Assembly (NCBI RefSeq): GCF_018866245.1
Contig: NZ_CP076458.1
Location: 2,356,001-2,420,000 of the forward strand
DNA length: 64,000 nt
Direction: 5' to 3'
Source of the DNA: Novisyntrophococcus fermenticellae
GTDB taxonomy: Bacteria > Bacillota > Clostridia > Lachnospirales > Lachnospiraceae
Shown in pieces: positions 1-8,196 of the stretch. Each line of letters begins with the position of its first letter. Position 1 is the stretch's first letter. Made by a program: the position numbers and the translations under genes. The notes beneath the pieces were generated by a model. The model was given only the letters and a program-made list of their open reading frames with translations, was not told where the DNA came from and did not search any database.

Positions 1-384
1 CACGTTTCCCCATGGCATCAGATTTCCGGTTCTTACAATATACTTGGCCTTCGGCAGATATTCCGCGAAAAACTCTTCATGGGGCATAGATTCTACCTCC
101 ATCGTTTCATAACGTTTCTTTACCAGCTCCTCGACCTTTTTAAAATGTACCGGATTATATTTCTTTTGCTCATCGGCAACAACAACCTTTTCAAAAATCA
201 TCTCATCCATGATGAGATCTAATACTTCTGCAATCGTGGGAACATCTTCGGTCAGCGCCAGGTCCACCCGCTGTTCCGGCCGTTGAACCGGAACACCGGC
301 GTCTCCTATTACCATAATATCCGTATGCCCCATATCCATAATTGCTTCCATCAGCCTTTTGTTTAAAATTCCGTGCTTTTTCAT
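1..384 (-). CDS. rbsD: D-ribose pyranase (RbsD-like), 3' end cut by window edge
   Basis: RbsD-type mutarotases interconvert the pyranose and furanose forms of ribose, or a related sugar, in the cytoplasm. I translated the minus strand from the ATG at 384. It opens MKKHGILNKRLMEAI with the family His in GHTD (about residue 20) and runs open for 128 codons to the window edge, so only a few C-terminal residues should be missing. The ATG overlaps the stop of the upstream kinase gene (ATGA), which indicates translational coupling as the last visible gene of a LacI/UroD-like/kinase/RbsD operon. The substrate may not be ribose, because the kinase partner is atypical. Confidence 0.88.
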   Translation of the reverse strand, partial: MKKHGILNKRLMEAIMDMGHTDIMVIGDAGVPVQRPEQRVDLALTEDVPTIAEVLDLIMDEMIFEKVVVADEQKKYNPVHFKKVEELVKKRYETMEVESMPHEEFFAEYLPKAKYIVRTGNLMPWGNV

Positions 385-1310
385 CTCGCTTCCTCCAATC
401 GTTCTTCTACCTCTTTACGTCTCGGAATAGAATCAATGACTCCATATTTTGTCACCGAGATTCCTGCCGCCGCATTTCCGAATCTGACGGCCTCCCGAAT
501 GCTCCTCCCCTCTGCCAGCGCAACACAGAACGCACCTGTAAAAGTATCTCCGGCCCCCGTGGTATCTACAGCCTTTACGGGGATTCCCGCAACTTTTTTG
601 CAAATTTGGGCATTTCGAATATATGCGCCGCGGGATCCAAGTGTCATCACTACGTTCTCCACTCCCCTGGCATATAATTTCTCCGCCACCTCTTCATCAG
701 ATATCTCATCATCTGCCTCCAGACCCAGGATCTGACGCGCCTCTGATTCATTGGGAATCAAATATGTACAATTTCCCAGCAGCTCGTCACTCAGCAGAGA
801 ATAAGGTGCCGGATTTAAAACAAAAGGAACACCTTCCTCCCTGCAGCGTCTGGCGGCATATTCTACAATGTCCATACTACACTCAAGCTGCATAAGCAAC
901 AACCGGCAGCCCCGAATCGCCGGCATCATACATTCCACATCTTCTCTGGAATATTCCTTATTGGCCGCAAAGTCAATGACGATTTCATTTTCCCCTTCTT
1001 CATTCACGAAAATCAGCCCTACCCCTGTGGATAAACCTTTCCGGCTTTTTCGGACATGAGAAGCATCTATCTGTTCCTCTTCATACATCTTAAGGGCATC
1101 ATCGGCAAAAGAATCATTTCCCACACAGGTGCCATAATATACCTCAGCCCCCATTCGTGCAGCTGCGACTGCCTGATTGGAACCCTTTCCGCCTCCCATC
1201 ATCTGAAAATCACGTCCCGGTACCGTCTCTCCAACCTTTGGAAAATGTTTTCCTACAATTGTCATTCCCACTGCATAACTGCCAATAACAGCTATTTTCT
1301 CTTTCTTCAT
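381..1310 (-). CDS. rbsK: PfkB-family sugar kinase, ribokinase-like
   Basis: This PfkB/ribokinase-family kinase should phosphorylate a sugar with ATP. The glycine-rich GGGKGSNQ segment lies at about residues 39-46, and the C-terminal signature DTTGAGDTF (about 249-257) supplies the catalytic Asp. An ATG at 1316 is also open, but it sits one base from the AGGA ribosome-binding site; the ATG at 1310 has 7 bases of spacing and is preferred (309 aa). The N-terminal sugar-contact motif N-x-D of true ribokinases reads A-V-G here (after GSY), so substrate specificity is uncertain. It lies about 10 bases after the UroD-like gene and overlaps rbsD by 4 bases. Confidence 0.88.
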   Translation of the reverse strand: MKKEKIAVIGSYAVGMTIVGKHFPKVGETVPGRDFQMMGGGKGSNQAVAAARMGAEVYYGTCVGNDSFADDALKMYEEEQIDASHVRKSRKGLSTGVGLIFVNEEGENEIVIDFAANKEYSREDVECMMPAIRGCRLLLMQLECSMDIVEYAARRCREEGVPFVLNPAPYSLLSDELLGNCTYLIPNESEARQILGLEADDEISDEEVAEKLYARGVENVVMTLGSRGAYIRNAQICKKVAGIPVKAVDTTGAGDTFTGAFCVALAEGRSIREAVRFGNAAAGISVTKYGVIDSIPRRKEVEERLEEAR

Positions 1311-1319
1311 GCTCATATC

Positions 1320-2555
1320 CTACTTTCTATAGAATTCAGGAACCCCATATTTTAATGCCGTATCAAACACTGCCAAAATTTTTTCAGGAGAAATCCCAGC
1401 CTGAATATTATGAATCTGCGAATACACGAATCCGCCTCCGGGGGCATAACATTTTATCATCTCTTTACATTCTGCAATTATCTCTTCAATCGTTCCATGT
1501 GTCAGCGTTGTCTGTGTACTGCAGGCTCCGCCCCATATTGTCATCTTGCTGCCGAACTCCTTCTTAATCTGGTACGGATCCATGTTGGCACATTCCTTCT
1601 GTATCGGGTTTAAGATATCATAACCAGATTCGATAATATCTCCGATAATAGGTGCAATTCCTCCGCAGCAGTGAAGTGAAATATGGATATCTTTCTTCTT
1701 TTTTCTTATGGCCTCGTTGATTCTTGCATGGCGCGGCTTAAAAAATTTACGATAGGTTTCCGGAGACAAAAGCATGCCTCTTTGCTCCCCAAAATCATCA
1801 TTATTCTGAACCACAGTCACATAATCCCCTACTGCTTCCAGATATCGTTCCATCATCACTATATATGCGTCCGTCATCTTATCCAGATAGTACGCAATCA
1901 ATTCCGGTTCAACATACAGATTTTCCATAAATGTCTGCATTCCCCAGTCCTTCCATCCCTTTTCAAAGAGACTTGTACTGGTGGCTCCGGAAATGCAAAA
2001 ATCTGTATTTTCATAGATATCTTTTGCCCTGTTATGCAGCCACTCCATCTCATAATCCGAGATAGTGGGTAATTTCAGGTTCTTATCAATGTCTTCCGGA
2101 GTTTCTGCTTCTTTCAGCGGATTGTAGCATTCATCAAAATAGAGTCCATCTTTGGGACGTTTTGCAAGAAGATGTCCTTCGTCGTCAAAAACCCCCCATG
2201 TTCCCCCACCAATATCCTTCGGTCTGAACGCCTCCGACAGCAGACAGCTTCCACCATTTTGAGGCAGTTCTCCCGGAACCAGCTTATCAATCGGAATTCC
2301 GATAGAAGGTACCAGGCGGGGCAGGATTACAACATCGACTCCCAAACGCCTCAATATGTCGAAATCCGCATATGCCAGATCTTGTTTTACGTCAAAACAG
2401 ATCGTCTCTTTGTCATTTCCCAGATATCTTTTCAGATCCTGATACGCATTTGCATTAATACCCGTGGATCTTGATGATCCCAAATCAATGGGCACCCGAT
2501 CCGTTTCCTCGTGATTCAACGCCATCAATACTCTTTCACGTGATGTTAATCCCAT
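1320..2555 (-). CDS. Uroporphyrinogen decarboxylase-like protein (UroD/MtaA superfamily)
   Basis: This 411-aa protein begins MGLTSRERVLMALNHEETDR, the typical opening of catabolic UroD-superfamily proteins (UROD/MtaA/CmuA type). These often act as corrinoid-dependent methyltransferases or have unassigned roles rather than serving haem synthesis. A central SLHCCGG segment and a following WGG segment fit the barrel. It is first in an operon with a ribokinase-like kinase and RbsD, preceded by two LacI-type operators. No haem gene and no corrinoid protein gene is visible nearby, so a haem role is unlikely. The actual substrate is unknown; a role in processing a sugar-linked compound is inference from context. 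Confidence 0.75.
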   Translation of the reverse strand: MGLTSRERVLMALNHEETDRVPIDLGSSRSTGINANAYQDLKRYLGNDKETICFDVKQDLAYADFDILRRLGVDVVILPRLVPSIGIPIDKLVPGELPQNGGSCLLSEAFRPKDIGGGTWGVFDDEGHLLAKRPKDGLYFDECYNPLKEAETPEDIDKNLKLPTISDYEMEWLHNRAKDIYENTDFCISGATSTSLFEKGWKDWGMQTFMENLYVEPELIAYYLDKMTDAYIVMMERYLEAVGDYVTVVQNNDDFGEQRGMLLSPETYRKFFKPRHARINEAIRKKKKDIHISLHCCGGIAPIIGDIIESGYDILNPIQKECANMDPYQIKKEFGSKMTIWGGACSTQTTLTHGTIEEIIAECKEMIKCYAPGGGFVYSQIHNIQAGISPEKILAVFDTALKYGVPEFYRK

Positions 2556-2578
2556 ATAATTCTCCTCTTCCTTTATTT

Positions 2579-2614
2579 GGTAAACGTTTAACCTTATATA
2601 GGTAAACGTTTACC
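2579..2614 (-). promoter_or_regulatory. Twin LacI-type operators before the UroD-like operon
   Basis: Two near-identical palindromes, GGTAAACGTTTAACC (2579-2593) and GGTAAACGTTTACC (2601-2614), are separated by 7 bases (TTATATA). A TATATA element between them could be a -10. They have the form expected for a LacI-family dimer (central CG), and the same core occurs in front of the lacI-type gene itself at 3699-3711. They probably control the UroD-like/kinase/RbsD genes. Confidence 0.8.
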
Positions 2615-2630
2615 TTTCTGGCCAAAGGAT

Positions 2631-3680
2631 TTAGCTTCCTTTAACGGCCGGTTGAACACTCTCGCCTGTTTTCAATGTCGGTGCGATTATGTATTCTGAC
2701 TGCTTCAGACTTTTGCCATCAATCAGTCTTTTCAGACACTTTCCCGCACGAATACCCATCTTAATCCCCGGGAAACTGATTGATGTCAGAATTGGATGGT
2801 AAACCTCCATGTATGCCGTATTATCAAGTCCAATAACAGATACATCCCCTGGTATTGCTTTTTTCATAGCCTTAATCGCATTGCACGCTCCGACACACAT
2901 CAGGTCATTCGCTGCAATTAATGCTGTAAACTCCTTTTTCCTTAACAATCTTGCTGTTGCAGTTACACTCTTCTCGAATTGATAATCAGCTCCAATCACA
3001 AGTTCTGCGTCAAGGCCCAGACCATACTTTTCCAAACCTTTCACGTAACCACTATAGCGAAGTGAACTGTTCTTTGCATCGTCCGGCCCGCAGATAAAAG
3101 CAATTCTCCGATGTCCGTTTTCATAAAGATAATCGACTGCCATCTCTCCGGCCATAACATTGTCACCTCTGACATTACAGCAGTTATCCAGATCACCTCC
3201 ATAACGTTCCAGTGTAACAATCGGGAACCCTTTCTCCACCAGCTTCAGAATCTCTTCGTTATTCTCAGGACCATTCAATGTGGCAATAATCATCCCATCC
3301 ACGAGACCATTTGACATACTTTGTATATACTGCCTCTCTCTTTCCATGTTCTGCAAAGTCGTGCACAAAATAGGCCGAATATCATACTGTTTGAAATAAT
3401 CCTCCAAACCGGCATAGAGTTCCTGGTAATAGTAATAGTGTATATCAGGTATTAAAACTGCTACCAGACCGGATTTCTGGGTCACCAGTGATCTGGCCAT
3501 TACATTCGGAACATATCCCATCTTTTCCGCGATTTGGCGTATCTTCACCTCTGTCTCAGCACTGCATCGCCCCGGAATATTATTCATCACTCTGGATACT
3601 GTTGCAATCGACACACCACTTGCGCAGGCTATGTCTTTTATGGTTACATTGCCTCTCTGTTTTCCTTTTTCCATTATCAC
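2631..3680 (-). CDS. LacI-family transcriptional regulator
   Basis: This LacI/GalR-type regulator has an N-terminal helix-turn-helix (VTIKDIACASGVSIATVSRVMNN, about residues 11-33) followed by a periplasmic-binding-protein-like ligand domain to the C-terminus; its 349 aa is normal for the family. It is transcribed in the same direction as the UroD-like/kinase/RbsD genes just downstream. It has its own promoter, with an operator near the transcription start, so it is probably autoregulated. The effector is presumably a sugar or sugar derivative handled by the downstream enzymes (inference). The M at the ORF start and the M two codons later are both possible starts. Confidence 0.92.
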   Translation of the reverse strand: MIMEKGKQRGNVTIKDIACASGVSIATVSRVMNNIPGRCSAETEVKIRQIAEKMGYVPNVMARSLVTQKSGLVAVLIPDIHYYYYQELYAGLEDYFKQYDIRPILCTTLQNMERERQYIQSMSNGLVDGMIIATLNGPENNEEILKLVEKGFPIVTLERYGGDLDNCCNVRGDNVMAGEMAVDYLYENGHRRIAFICGPDDAKNSSLRYSGYVKGLEKYGLGLDAELVIGADYQFEKSVTATARLLRKKEFTALIAANDLMCVGACNAIKAMKKAIPGDVSVIGLDNTAYMEVYHPILTSISFPGIKMGIRAGKCLKRLIDGKSLKQSEYIIAPTLKTGESVQPAVKGS

Positions 3681-3698
3681 CCACTACAAACTTTCTAT

Positions 3699-3748
3699 GT
3701 AAACGTTTACCTAATGATTAATTTACGTCATTTTATACAACTTGTCAA
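3699..3748 (-). promoter_or_regulatory. Promoter and operator of the LacI-type regulator
   Basis: On the minus strand a -35 TTGACA (3743-3748) is followed by a 17-base spacer and a -10 TAAATT (3720-3725). A palindrome GTAAACGTTTACC (3699-3711) lies just past the expected start of transcription. It shares its core with the two operators at 2579-2614, which supports autorepression. Confidence 0.75.
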
Positions 3749-3793
3749 GTATTTTCTTTATTTTTTTAAGCATTATACTGAACCATTTTAGTA

Positions 3794-3825
3794 AAGAGTC
3801 CCTGCCGGATCCGGCAGGGACTCTT
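3794..3825 (-). terminator. Terminator-like perfect palindrome after thiN
   Basis: A 32-base perfect palindrome (arms AAGAGTCCCTGCCGGA and its complement) lies 15 bases after the thiN stop. The T tract is short on both sides. It most likely ends the long priA-to-thiN transcript and insulates the LacI-type gene. Confidence 0.7.
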
Positions 3826-3840
3826 ACAAAATTACAACTT

Positions 3841-4494
3841 CTATTTATCTTTTGACTGCACCATAAGAAGGATTCCGCTTGCAAAGCTTACCTCCGCTTC
3901 TTCTTCCAGTATCTCATTGCTCAAAGAAAGGCCACAGGAAGCATTGGTCAAGAAATAATTTGTAAGCGGATATTTAAATCCTTTTAAAGTCAGTCCGGGG
4001 ACCTCATCCCCCATGGAGAAAAAGGATACATAGTTTCCATACTGCTCTTCTCTCTTCAGAATTGTGGAAGCAGTCAGAACAGTCACCAGATTATACGCAT
4101 CTACAAGATACATCTGTATCCCCCGAAGGGCTGCGTAGGCCAAAAGCTGCAGGTTGGCCATCATATGATCCACACGGGTGCCTGTGGCACCCAAAAGGCA
4201 GATAGTATCCGAATGAAGCTCTAGCGCAACATGCAGTGCTGATTCCGTATCTGAATCATCTTTTTCAGGCCTTAATCGTTTGATATGAATCTCGGGATTG
4301 TTTTCATAAGTTTCCAGTATGCCGGGAGGAAGGCTGTCAAAATCACCTACAATATGTGTGGGTCGAATACCGTATATATGGCAGAACATCAGCCCCTTAT
4401 CTATGGCAATTATATAGTCTGTCTCATTCTTCTCTAAAAAATTGAGGGCAAAATCAGAATTGATATCGCCCCCGCTGATTAAAATCGTTTTCAA
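3841..4494 (-). CDS. thiN: Thiamine pyrophosphokinase
   Basis: The enzyme converts thiamine to thiamine diphosphate with ATP. At 217 aa it matches the family length. The N-terminal motif IVGDFDS and the central RPEKDDSDTE and GATGTRVDH segments are the nucleotide and thiamine site signatures. The start codon is TTG at 4494, chosen because a GGAGG ribosome-binding site lies 8 bases upstream within the end of rpe; rpe stops 3 bases before it. It is the last gene of the priA-to-thiN run, an order shared with Bacillus and many Clostridia. Confidence 0.93.
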   Translation of the reverse strand: MKTILISGGDINSDFALNFLEKNETDYIIAIDKGLMFCHIYGIRPTHIVGDFDSLPPGILETYENNPEIHIKRLRPEKDDSDTESALHVALELHSDTICLLGATGTRVDHMMANLQLLAYAALRGIQMYLVDAYNLVTVLTASTILKREEQYGNYVSFFSMGDEVPGLTLKGFKYPLTNYFLTNASCGLSLSNEILEEEAEVSFASGILLMVQSKDK

Positions 4495-4497
4495 TTT

Positions 4498-5172
4498 CTA
4501 TTCCTCCGTCAGCACGCTGCATTCGCTGAACTTTTTCTGAAACATATGGATATTTTCTGCAATATTCCCCTGAAACACCCCTGAGCCCGCTACGATAATA
4601 TTGGCACCGGCTTTTAGAACTGTTTCAACTGTAGCCTCGTTGATTCCTCCATCCACCTCTATATCAATCTCTTTTCCCAGCGCATCAATGATTCCTTTAA
4701 GCTTTCGAATTTTTGATGTACAGCATTCGATGTAACTTTGCCCGCCGAATCCCGGATTGACTGTCATCAGCAGAACCATATCTATCTTATCCATGACAAA
4801 GTCCAAAGCTGTGAGAGATGTTGCAGGGTTCAATGCAATTCCGGCCCTGGATCCACATTCATGAATCAGATTCAATGTCCGGTCAAGGTGTATACAGGCT
4901 TCTGCATGAATGGTTATCATATCGGCCCCGCATCTGATAAATTCTTCCACATAGCGTTCCGGCTGCTCCACCATAAGATGCACATCAAAAAAGAGGTCTG
5001 TTTTTTTTCTGAGAGAACTGATCACGGGCATCCCCATGGATATGCTTGGTACAAACATCCCATCCATCACATCAATATGAAGCCATTCGCAGCCTGCTTT
5101 TTCCACCTCTGCTATCTGTTCGCCCAACCTGAAAAAATCCGCTCCGAGAATTGACGGTGATAACTGATACAT
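4498..5172 (-). CDS. rpe: Ribulose-phosphate 3-epimerase
   Basis: The enzyme interconverts ribulose 5-phosphate and xylulose 5-phosphate in the pentose phosphate pathway. It is a TIM barrel of 224 aa opening SPSILGADF, with the metal-binding HIDVMDG motif near residues 33-39, HLMV near 67, MTVNPGFGGQ near 136-145 and DGGI near 174. A GGAGG ribosome-binding site precedes the ATG by 9 bases. It sits between rsgA and thiN with gaps of only 3 bases each side. Confidence 0.96.
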   Translation of the reverse strand: MYQLSPSILGADFFRLGEQIAEVEKAGCEWLHIDVMDGMFVPSISMGMPVISSLRKKTDLFFDVHLMVEQPERYVEEFIRCGADMITIHAEACIHLDRTLNLIHECGSRAGIALNPATSLTALDFVMDKIDMVLLMTVNPGFGGQSYIECCTSKIRKLKGIIDALGKEIDIEVDGGINEATVETVLKAGANIIVAGSGVFQGNIAENIHMFQKKFSECSVLTEE

Positions 5173-5175
5173 CTC

Positions 5176-6057
5176 CTAATACCTCCTTTTTTCTTTCTCT
5201 TTCAATTCTTTATAAAACATCTTATAGTTTTCATATCTGGATGCACGAATCGTACCGGACTTCACACATTGCTTTACCGCGCAGTCGGGCTCATCCACAT
5301 GAAGGCAGCCATTAAAGCGGCATTTCCCCTCATATTCCTTGAATTCGGGAAAATAGAAACGTAGTTCCTCCTTCGGCACATCGATGGTAGCAAGCGAACT
5401 GAATCCAGGTGTGTCCATCAGAAATGTATCTGCATTAACCGGGATTACCTGGGAATGCCTGGTTGTGTGTTTCCCCCGTTTCAGTTTCTGACTGATTTCT
5501 CCGGTCTCCATCTGAACATGTTCCTGCAGAAGATTGGTCAAAGAGGACTTTCCCACACCGGAAGGCCCTGCCACAACTGTGGTTTTTCCCTCCAGCTTCG
5601 CTTTCAGCTCTTCAACACCCTCTTCTGTGGCAACGCTGCTTACAAGTACCTCATAACCACAGCTTTTGTAAATATCTTCCAGAGAAGACACTTCAGCCTG
5701 ACTGACCAGATCTTCTTTATTTAAACAGATAATTGTCTGCACCCTCTGCCATTCCATCATCAGAAGAAAACGATCCAACAGGGCAATATTCGGCTTTGGC
5801 TTTTCCAAAGCAAAAATAACCATTGCCTGATCCACATTAGCAACAGCCGGGCGTATCAGTTCATTCGTCCTTGGTAAAATGGAGACGAGATTACCGGTCA
5901 TCTCTTTCATGTCCAGAATCTCAATCTCCACCCAATCTCCCACCAAAGGCTTCTTCTTATCCTTTCGAAAGATTCCTTTGGCCTTACATTCATACACGGA
6001 GGAATCTGCCAGTACATAATAGAACCCGGCAATCCCTTTTATAATTTTTCCTGTCAT
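5176..6057 (-). CDS. rsgA: Ribosome small-subunit-dependent GTPase A
   Basis: RsgA is a circularly permuted GTPase that checks late 30S ribosome assembly. The protein has an N-terminal OB fold and the motif order G4-G1-G3: NKED (about residue 116), GPSGVGKSS (about 163-171), DTPGF (about 214). A C-terminal zinc site C-x5-C-x7-C (CRFNGC...DCAVKQC) follows. The length, 293 aa, is normal. The start overlaps the end of the kinase gene region (prkC stop 3 bases before) with only a weak ribosome-binding site, so translation is probably coupled. Confidence 0.95.
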   Translation of the reverse strand: MTGKIIKGIAGFYYVLADSSVYECKAKGIFRKDKKKPLVGDWVEIEILDMKEMTGNLVSILPRTNELIRPAVANVDQAMVIFALEKPKPNIALLDRFLLMMEWQRVQTIICLNKEDLVSQAEVSSLEDIYKSCGYEVLVSSVATEEGVEELKAKLEGKTTVVAGPSGVGKSSLTNLLQEHVQMETGEISQKLKRGKHTTRHSQVIPVNADTFLMDTPGFSSLATIDVPKEELRFYFPEFKEYEGKCRFNGCLHVDEPDCAVKQCVKSGTIRASRYENYKMFYKELKEKEKRRY

Positions 6058-6060
6058 AAA

Positions 6061-8196
6061 TTAACTTTCTGCAAATGGAACGGATGAATATACGTAGGTT
6101 GGGCTGTCACTGCCATCTGCATAAACATATATTTTGCCTGTTGAGACGCCGTCGGCCCCCTCAATGGGAGTGGTAAAATCACCATTCTCCCAGGGCATAC
6201 CCGTATAAACTTCCTTTTGGCTTTCTTCGCCGTTAACTTCTTGTACCAAAACCAGTTTCACAATACCGCCATTATACTTTGGCGGTTTTTGAAGAGGACT
6301 TGTGGAATACCATTTCCCCGTCGCTGTGGCCGGATTATTGCCGGCTGCCTTACTCGGATCATTTACCGTCAATACTATGGTTGACCCTTTGGGCACCGAT
6401 GAATTTCCGGCTACACTCTGCTTGATAACATCTCCCTTATCATATGCTGAACTGGAGCCATATTCTACCTCCACTTCGATGCCTTTCGCTTCCAGGCTGG
6501 CCTGTGCGTCTTCCAGAGTAAGTCCTATATAGCTTGGAATTTTTACCTGTTCCTCGTCCCCTGTATTCTGCTTCTGTTCCGGTCCGGTACTGATTGTTAA
6601 GGTAACCTCCGAGCCTGCAGACACACTTGTTCCAGGTGCCGGATTCGTGGTGATGACATTGCCAATTGCAACGGAATCACTGCTCTGCTTTTCCACATTG
6701 CCAGCCACGCTCAAGCCCAGCTCAGACAGCTTCACTGTTGCATTTTGCTGGCTGATGTTCACAATATCCTCAGGTATTGTCACAGAACCTTTGCCGCTGC
6801 TGACCTTAAAATTAATTTGGGTATTCTTATCTACCTTCTCATTCGCCGCAATCTCCTGCCAGCAGATTTTTCCTTCTTCTATTGTATCAGAATTTTCTTC
6901 ACCGCTGTAATGACCGCCCAGCCCCAGAGTATTTAACAGTTTGACTGCTTCATCCTGTGTCTTGTTTGTAAGGTCCGGAACTGTAACTTTTGTCTCCTCC
7001 TCTGCATTGCTGGAAATACTGGTTGAATTGGCGTCATCCTTTGTTTTTTCTTTACCGCCAAACAATCCCGCTGCCCTGGCTATAAAAACAATCAATATGA
7101 TGATGACAATGGCACCAATCACAAAACTGGCGATGGTAATGGCCTTTTCAAGCTTTGAGCTCTCTTCGTCATCATCCTCTTCCTCATCCTCTTCATAGTC
7201 GTAGTCATCATCTTCGTCTTCGTCATCATCCTCTTCCTCATCCATGCCGGCATATCCCTGCTGTGAGGTGTTCTCATCTCTCATCTGTGTGTTCCGGATA
7301 TTCTCCATCTCGTCCGGAGACATCATAACCGTCTGTGCATGAGCAGCTAATGGTGCAAGAGCTACAAAATTCCCCTGTGGATCCATCAGGGAATGTTTCA
7401 GATCCGCAATCAGTTCCGCCATGTCATTATAACGGCGGTCCGGACTCTTCTGAGTACACTTCAAGATAATCTGTTCCAGAGAATACGGAAGATTTGGCGT
7501 ATATTTTGTCGGAGGCTCTATCTCCTCCTGAAGGTGTTTGATTGCAATGGAAACTGTTGTTTCGCCGTCAAACGGAACCCTTCCGGTGACCATCTCATAC
7601 AATGTCACACCCAGAGAATAGATATCGCTTTTTGCATTACTGAAGCCTCCGCGCACCTGCTCCGGTGAACTATAGTGAACCGATCCCATTACATTGGAAG
7701 TTATCGTGTTAGAATTGGTCGCCTTCGCAATTCCGAAATCGGACAGCTTTACCTTTCCATCTACGGAGATAATGATATTCTGCGGCTTTACATCCCGATG
7801 AATAATTCCACGATTATGTGCCGCCTGCAGACCTAAGGAAACCTGAATTGCAATACTGGTGGCTTCCTTTACGCTTAACTTGCCCTTTCTTACGATGTAG
7901 TCTTTCAGCGTAATGCCTTCCACAAGTTCCATAACAATGTAATACAGGCCGTTATCATCCCCTACGTCGTAGACATTGACGATATTCGGATGAGACAGCC
8001 CCGCCGCTGCCTGCGCCTCTTTCCGGAATTTTGTTATAAATGTGGGGTCCTCTTTGAACTCCGCTTTCATGACCTTCACAGCTACCATACGGTTCAGCTT
8101 ATGGTCCTTTGCCTTATAGACATCGGCCATTCCGCCTCCGCCTACACGGCTTATGATCTCATATCTTTGTCCTACAACTGTTCCCTCTTTTAACAT
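6061..8196 (-). CDS. prkC: PASTA-domain serine/threonine kinase (PrkC/Stk1 type)
   Basis: This membrane-anchored Hanks-type kinase responds to cell-wall fragments and phosphorylates many proteins. The kinase domain (about 1-270) has the glycine loop GGGGMADVY, the lysine in AVKVMK, HRDVKPQN and DFG. A very acidic, low-complexity linker (about 315-346) is followed by one transmembrane helix (about 355-377). At least three PASTA repeats follow (about 405-615), then a unique C-terminal domain of about 75 residues. It overlaps the stop of the PP2C phosphatase gene upstream, the usual kinase/phosphatase pair. The acidic linker is longer than I would expect from Bacillus PrkC. Confidence 0.94.
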   Translation of the reverse strand: MLKEGTVVGQRYEIISRVGGGGMADVYKAKDHKLNRMVAVKVMKAEFKEDPTFITKFRKEAQAAAGLSHPNIVNVYDVGDDNGLYYIVMELVEGITLKDYIVRKGKLSVKEATSIAIQVSLGLQAAHNRGIIHRDVKPQNIIISVDGKVKLSDFGIAKATNSNTITSNVMGSVHYSSPEQVRGGFSNAKSDIYSLGVTLYEMVTGRVPFDGETTVSIAIKHLQEEIEPPTKYTPNLPYSLEQIILKCTQKSPDRRYNDMAELIADLKHSLMDPQGNFVALAPLAAHAQTVMMSPDEMENIRNTQMRDENTSQQGYAGMDEEEDDDEDEDDDYDYEEDEEEDDDEESSKLEKAITIASFVIGAIVIIILIVFIARAAGLFGGKEKTKDDANSTSISSNAEEETKVTVPDLTNKTQDEAVKLLNTLGLGGHYSGEENSDTIEEGKICWQEIAANEKVDKNTQINFKVSSGKGSVTIPEDIVNISQQNATVKLSELGLSVAGNVEKQSSDSVAIGNVITTNPAPGTSVSAGSEVTLTISTGPEQKQNTGDEEQVKIPSYIGLTLEDAQASLEAKGIEVEVEYGSSSAYDKGDVIKQSVAGNSSVPKGSTIVLTVNDPSKAAGNNPATATGKWYSTSPLQKPPKYNGGIVKLVLVQEVNGEESQKEVYTGMPWENGDFTTPIEGADGVSTGKIYVYADGSDSPTYVYSSVPFAES

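Noticed and set aside
1320..2555. HemE uroporphyrinogen decarboxylase of haem synthesis
   Set aside because: The N-terminus is of the catabolic UroD/MtaA type and the neighbours are sugar genes; no other haem gene is present.
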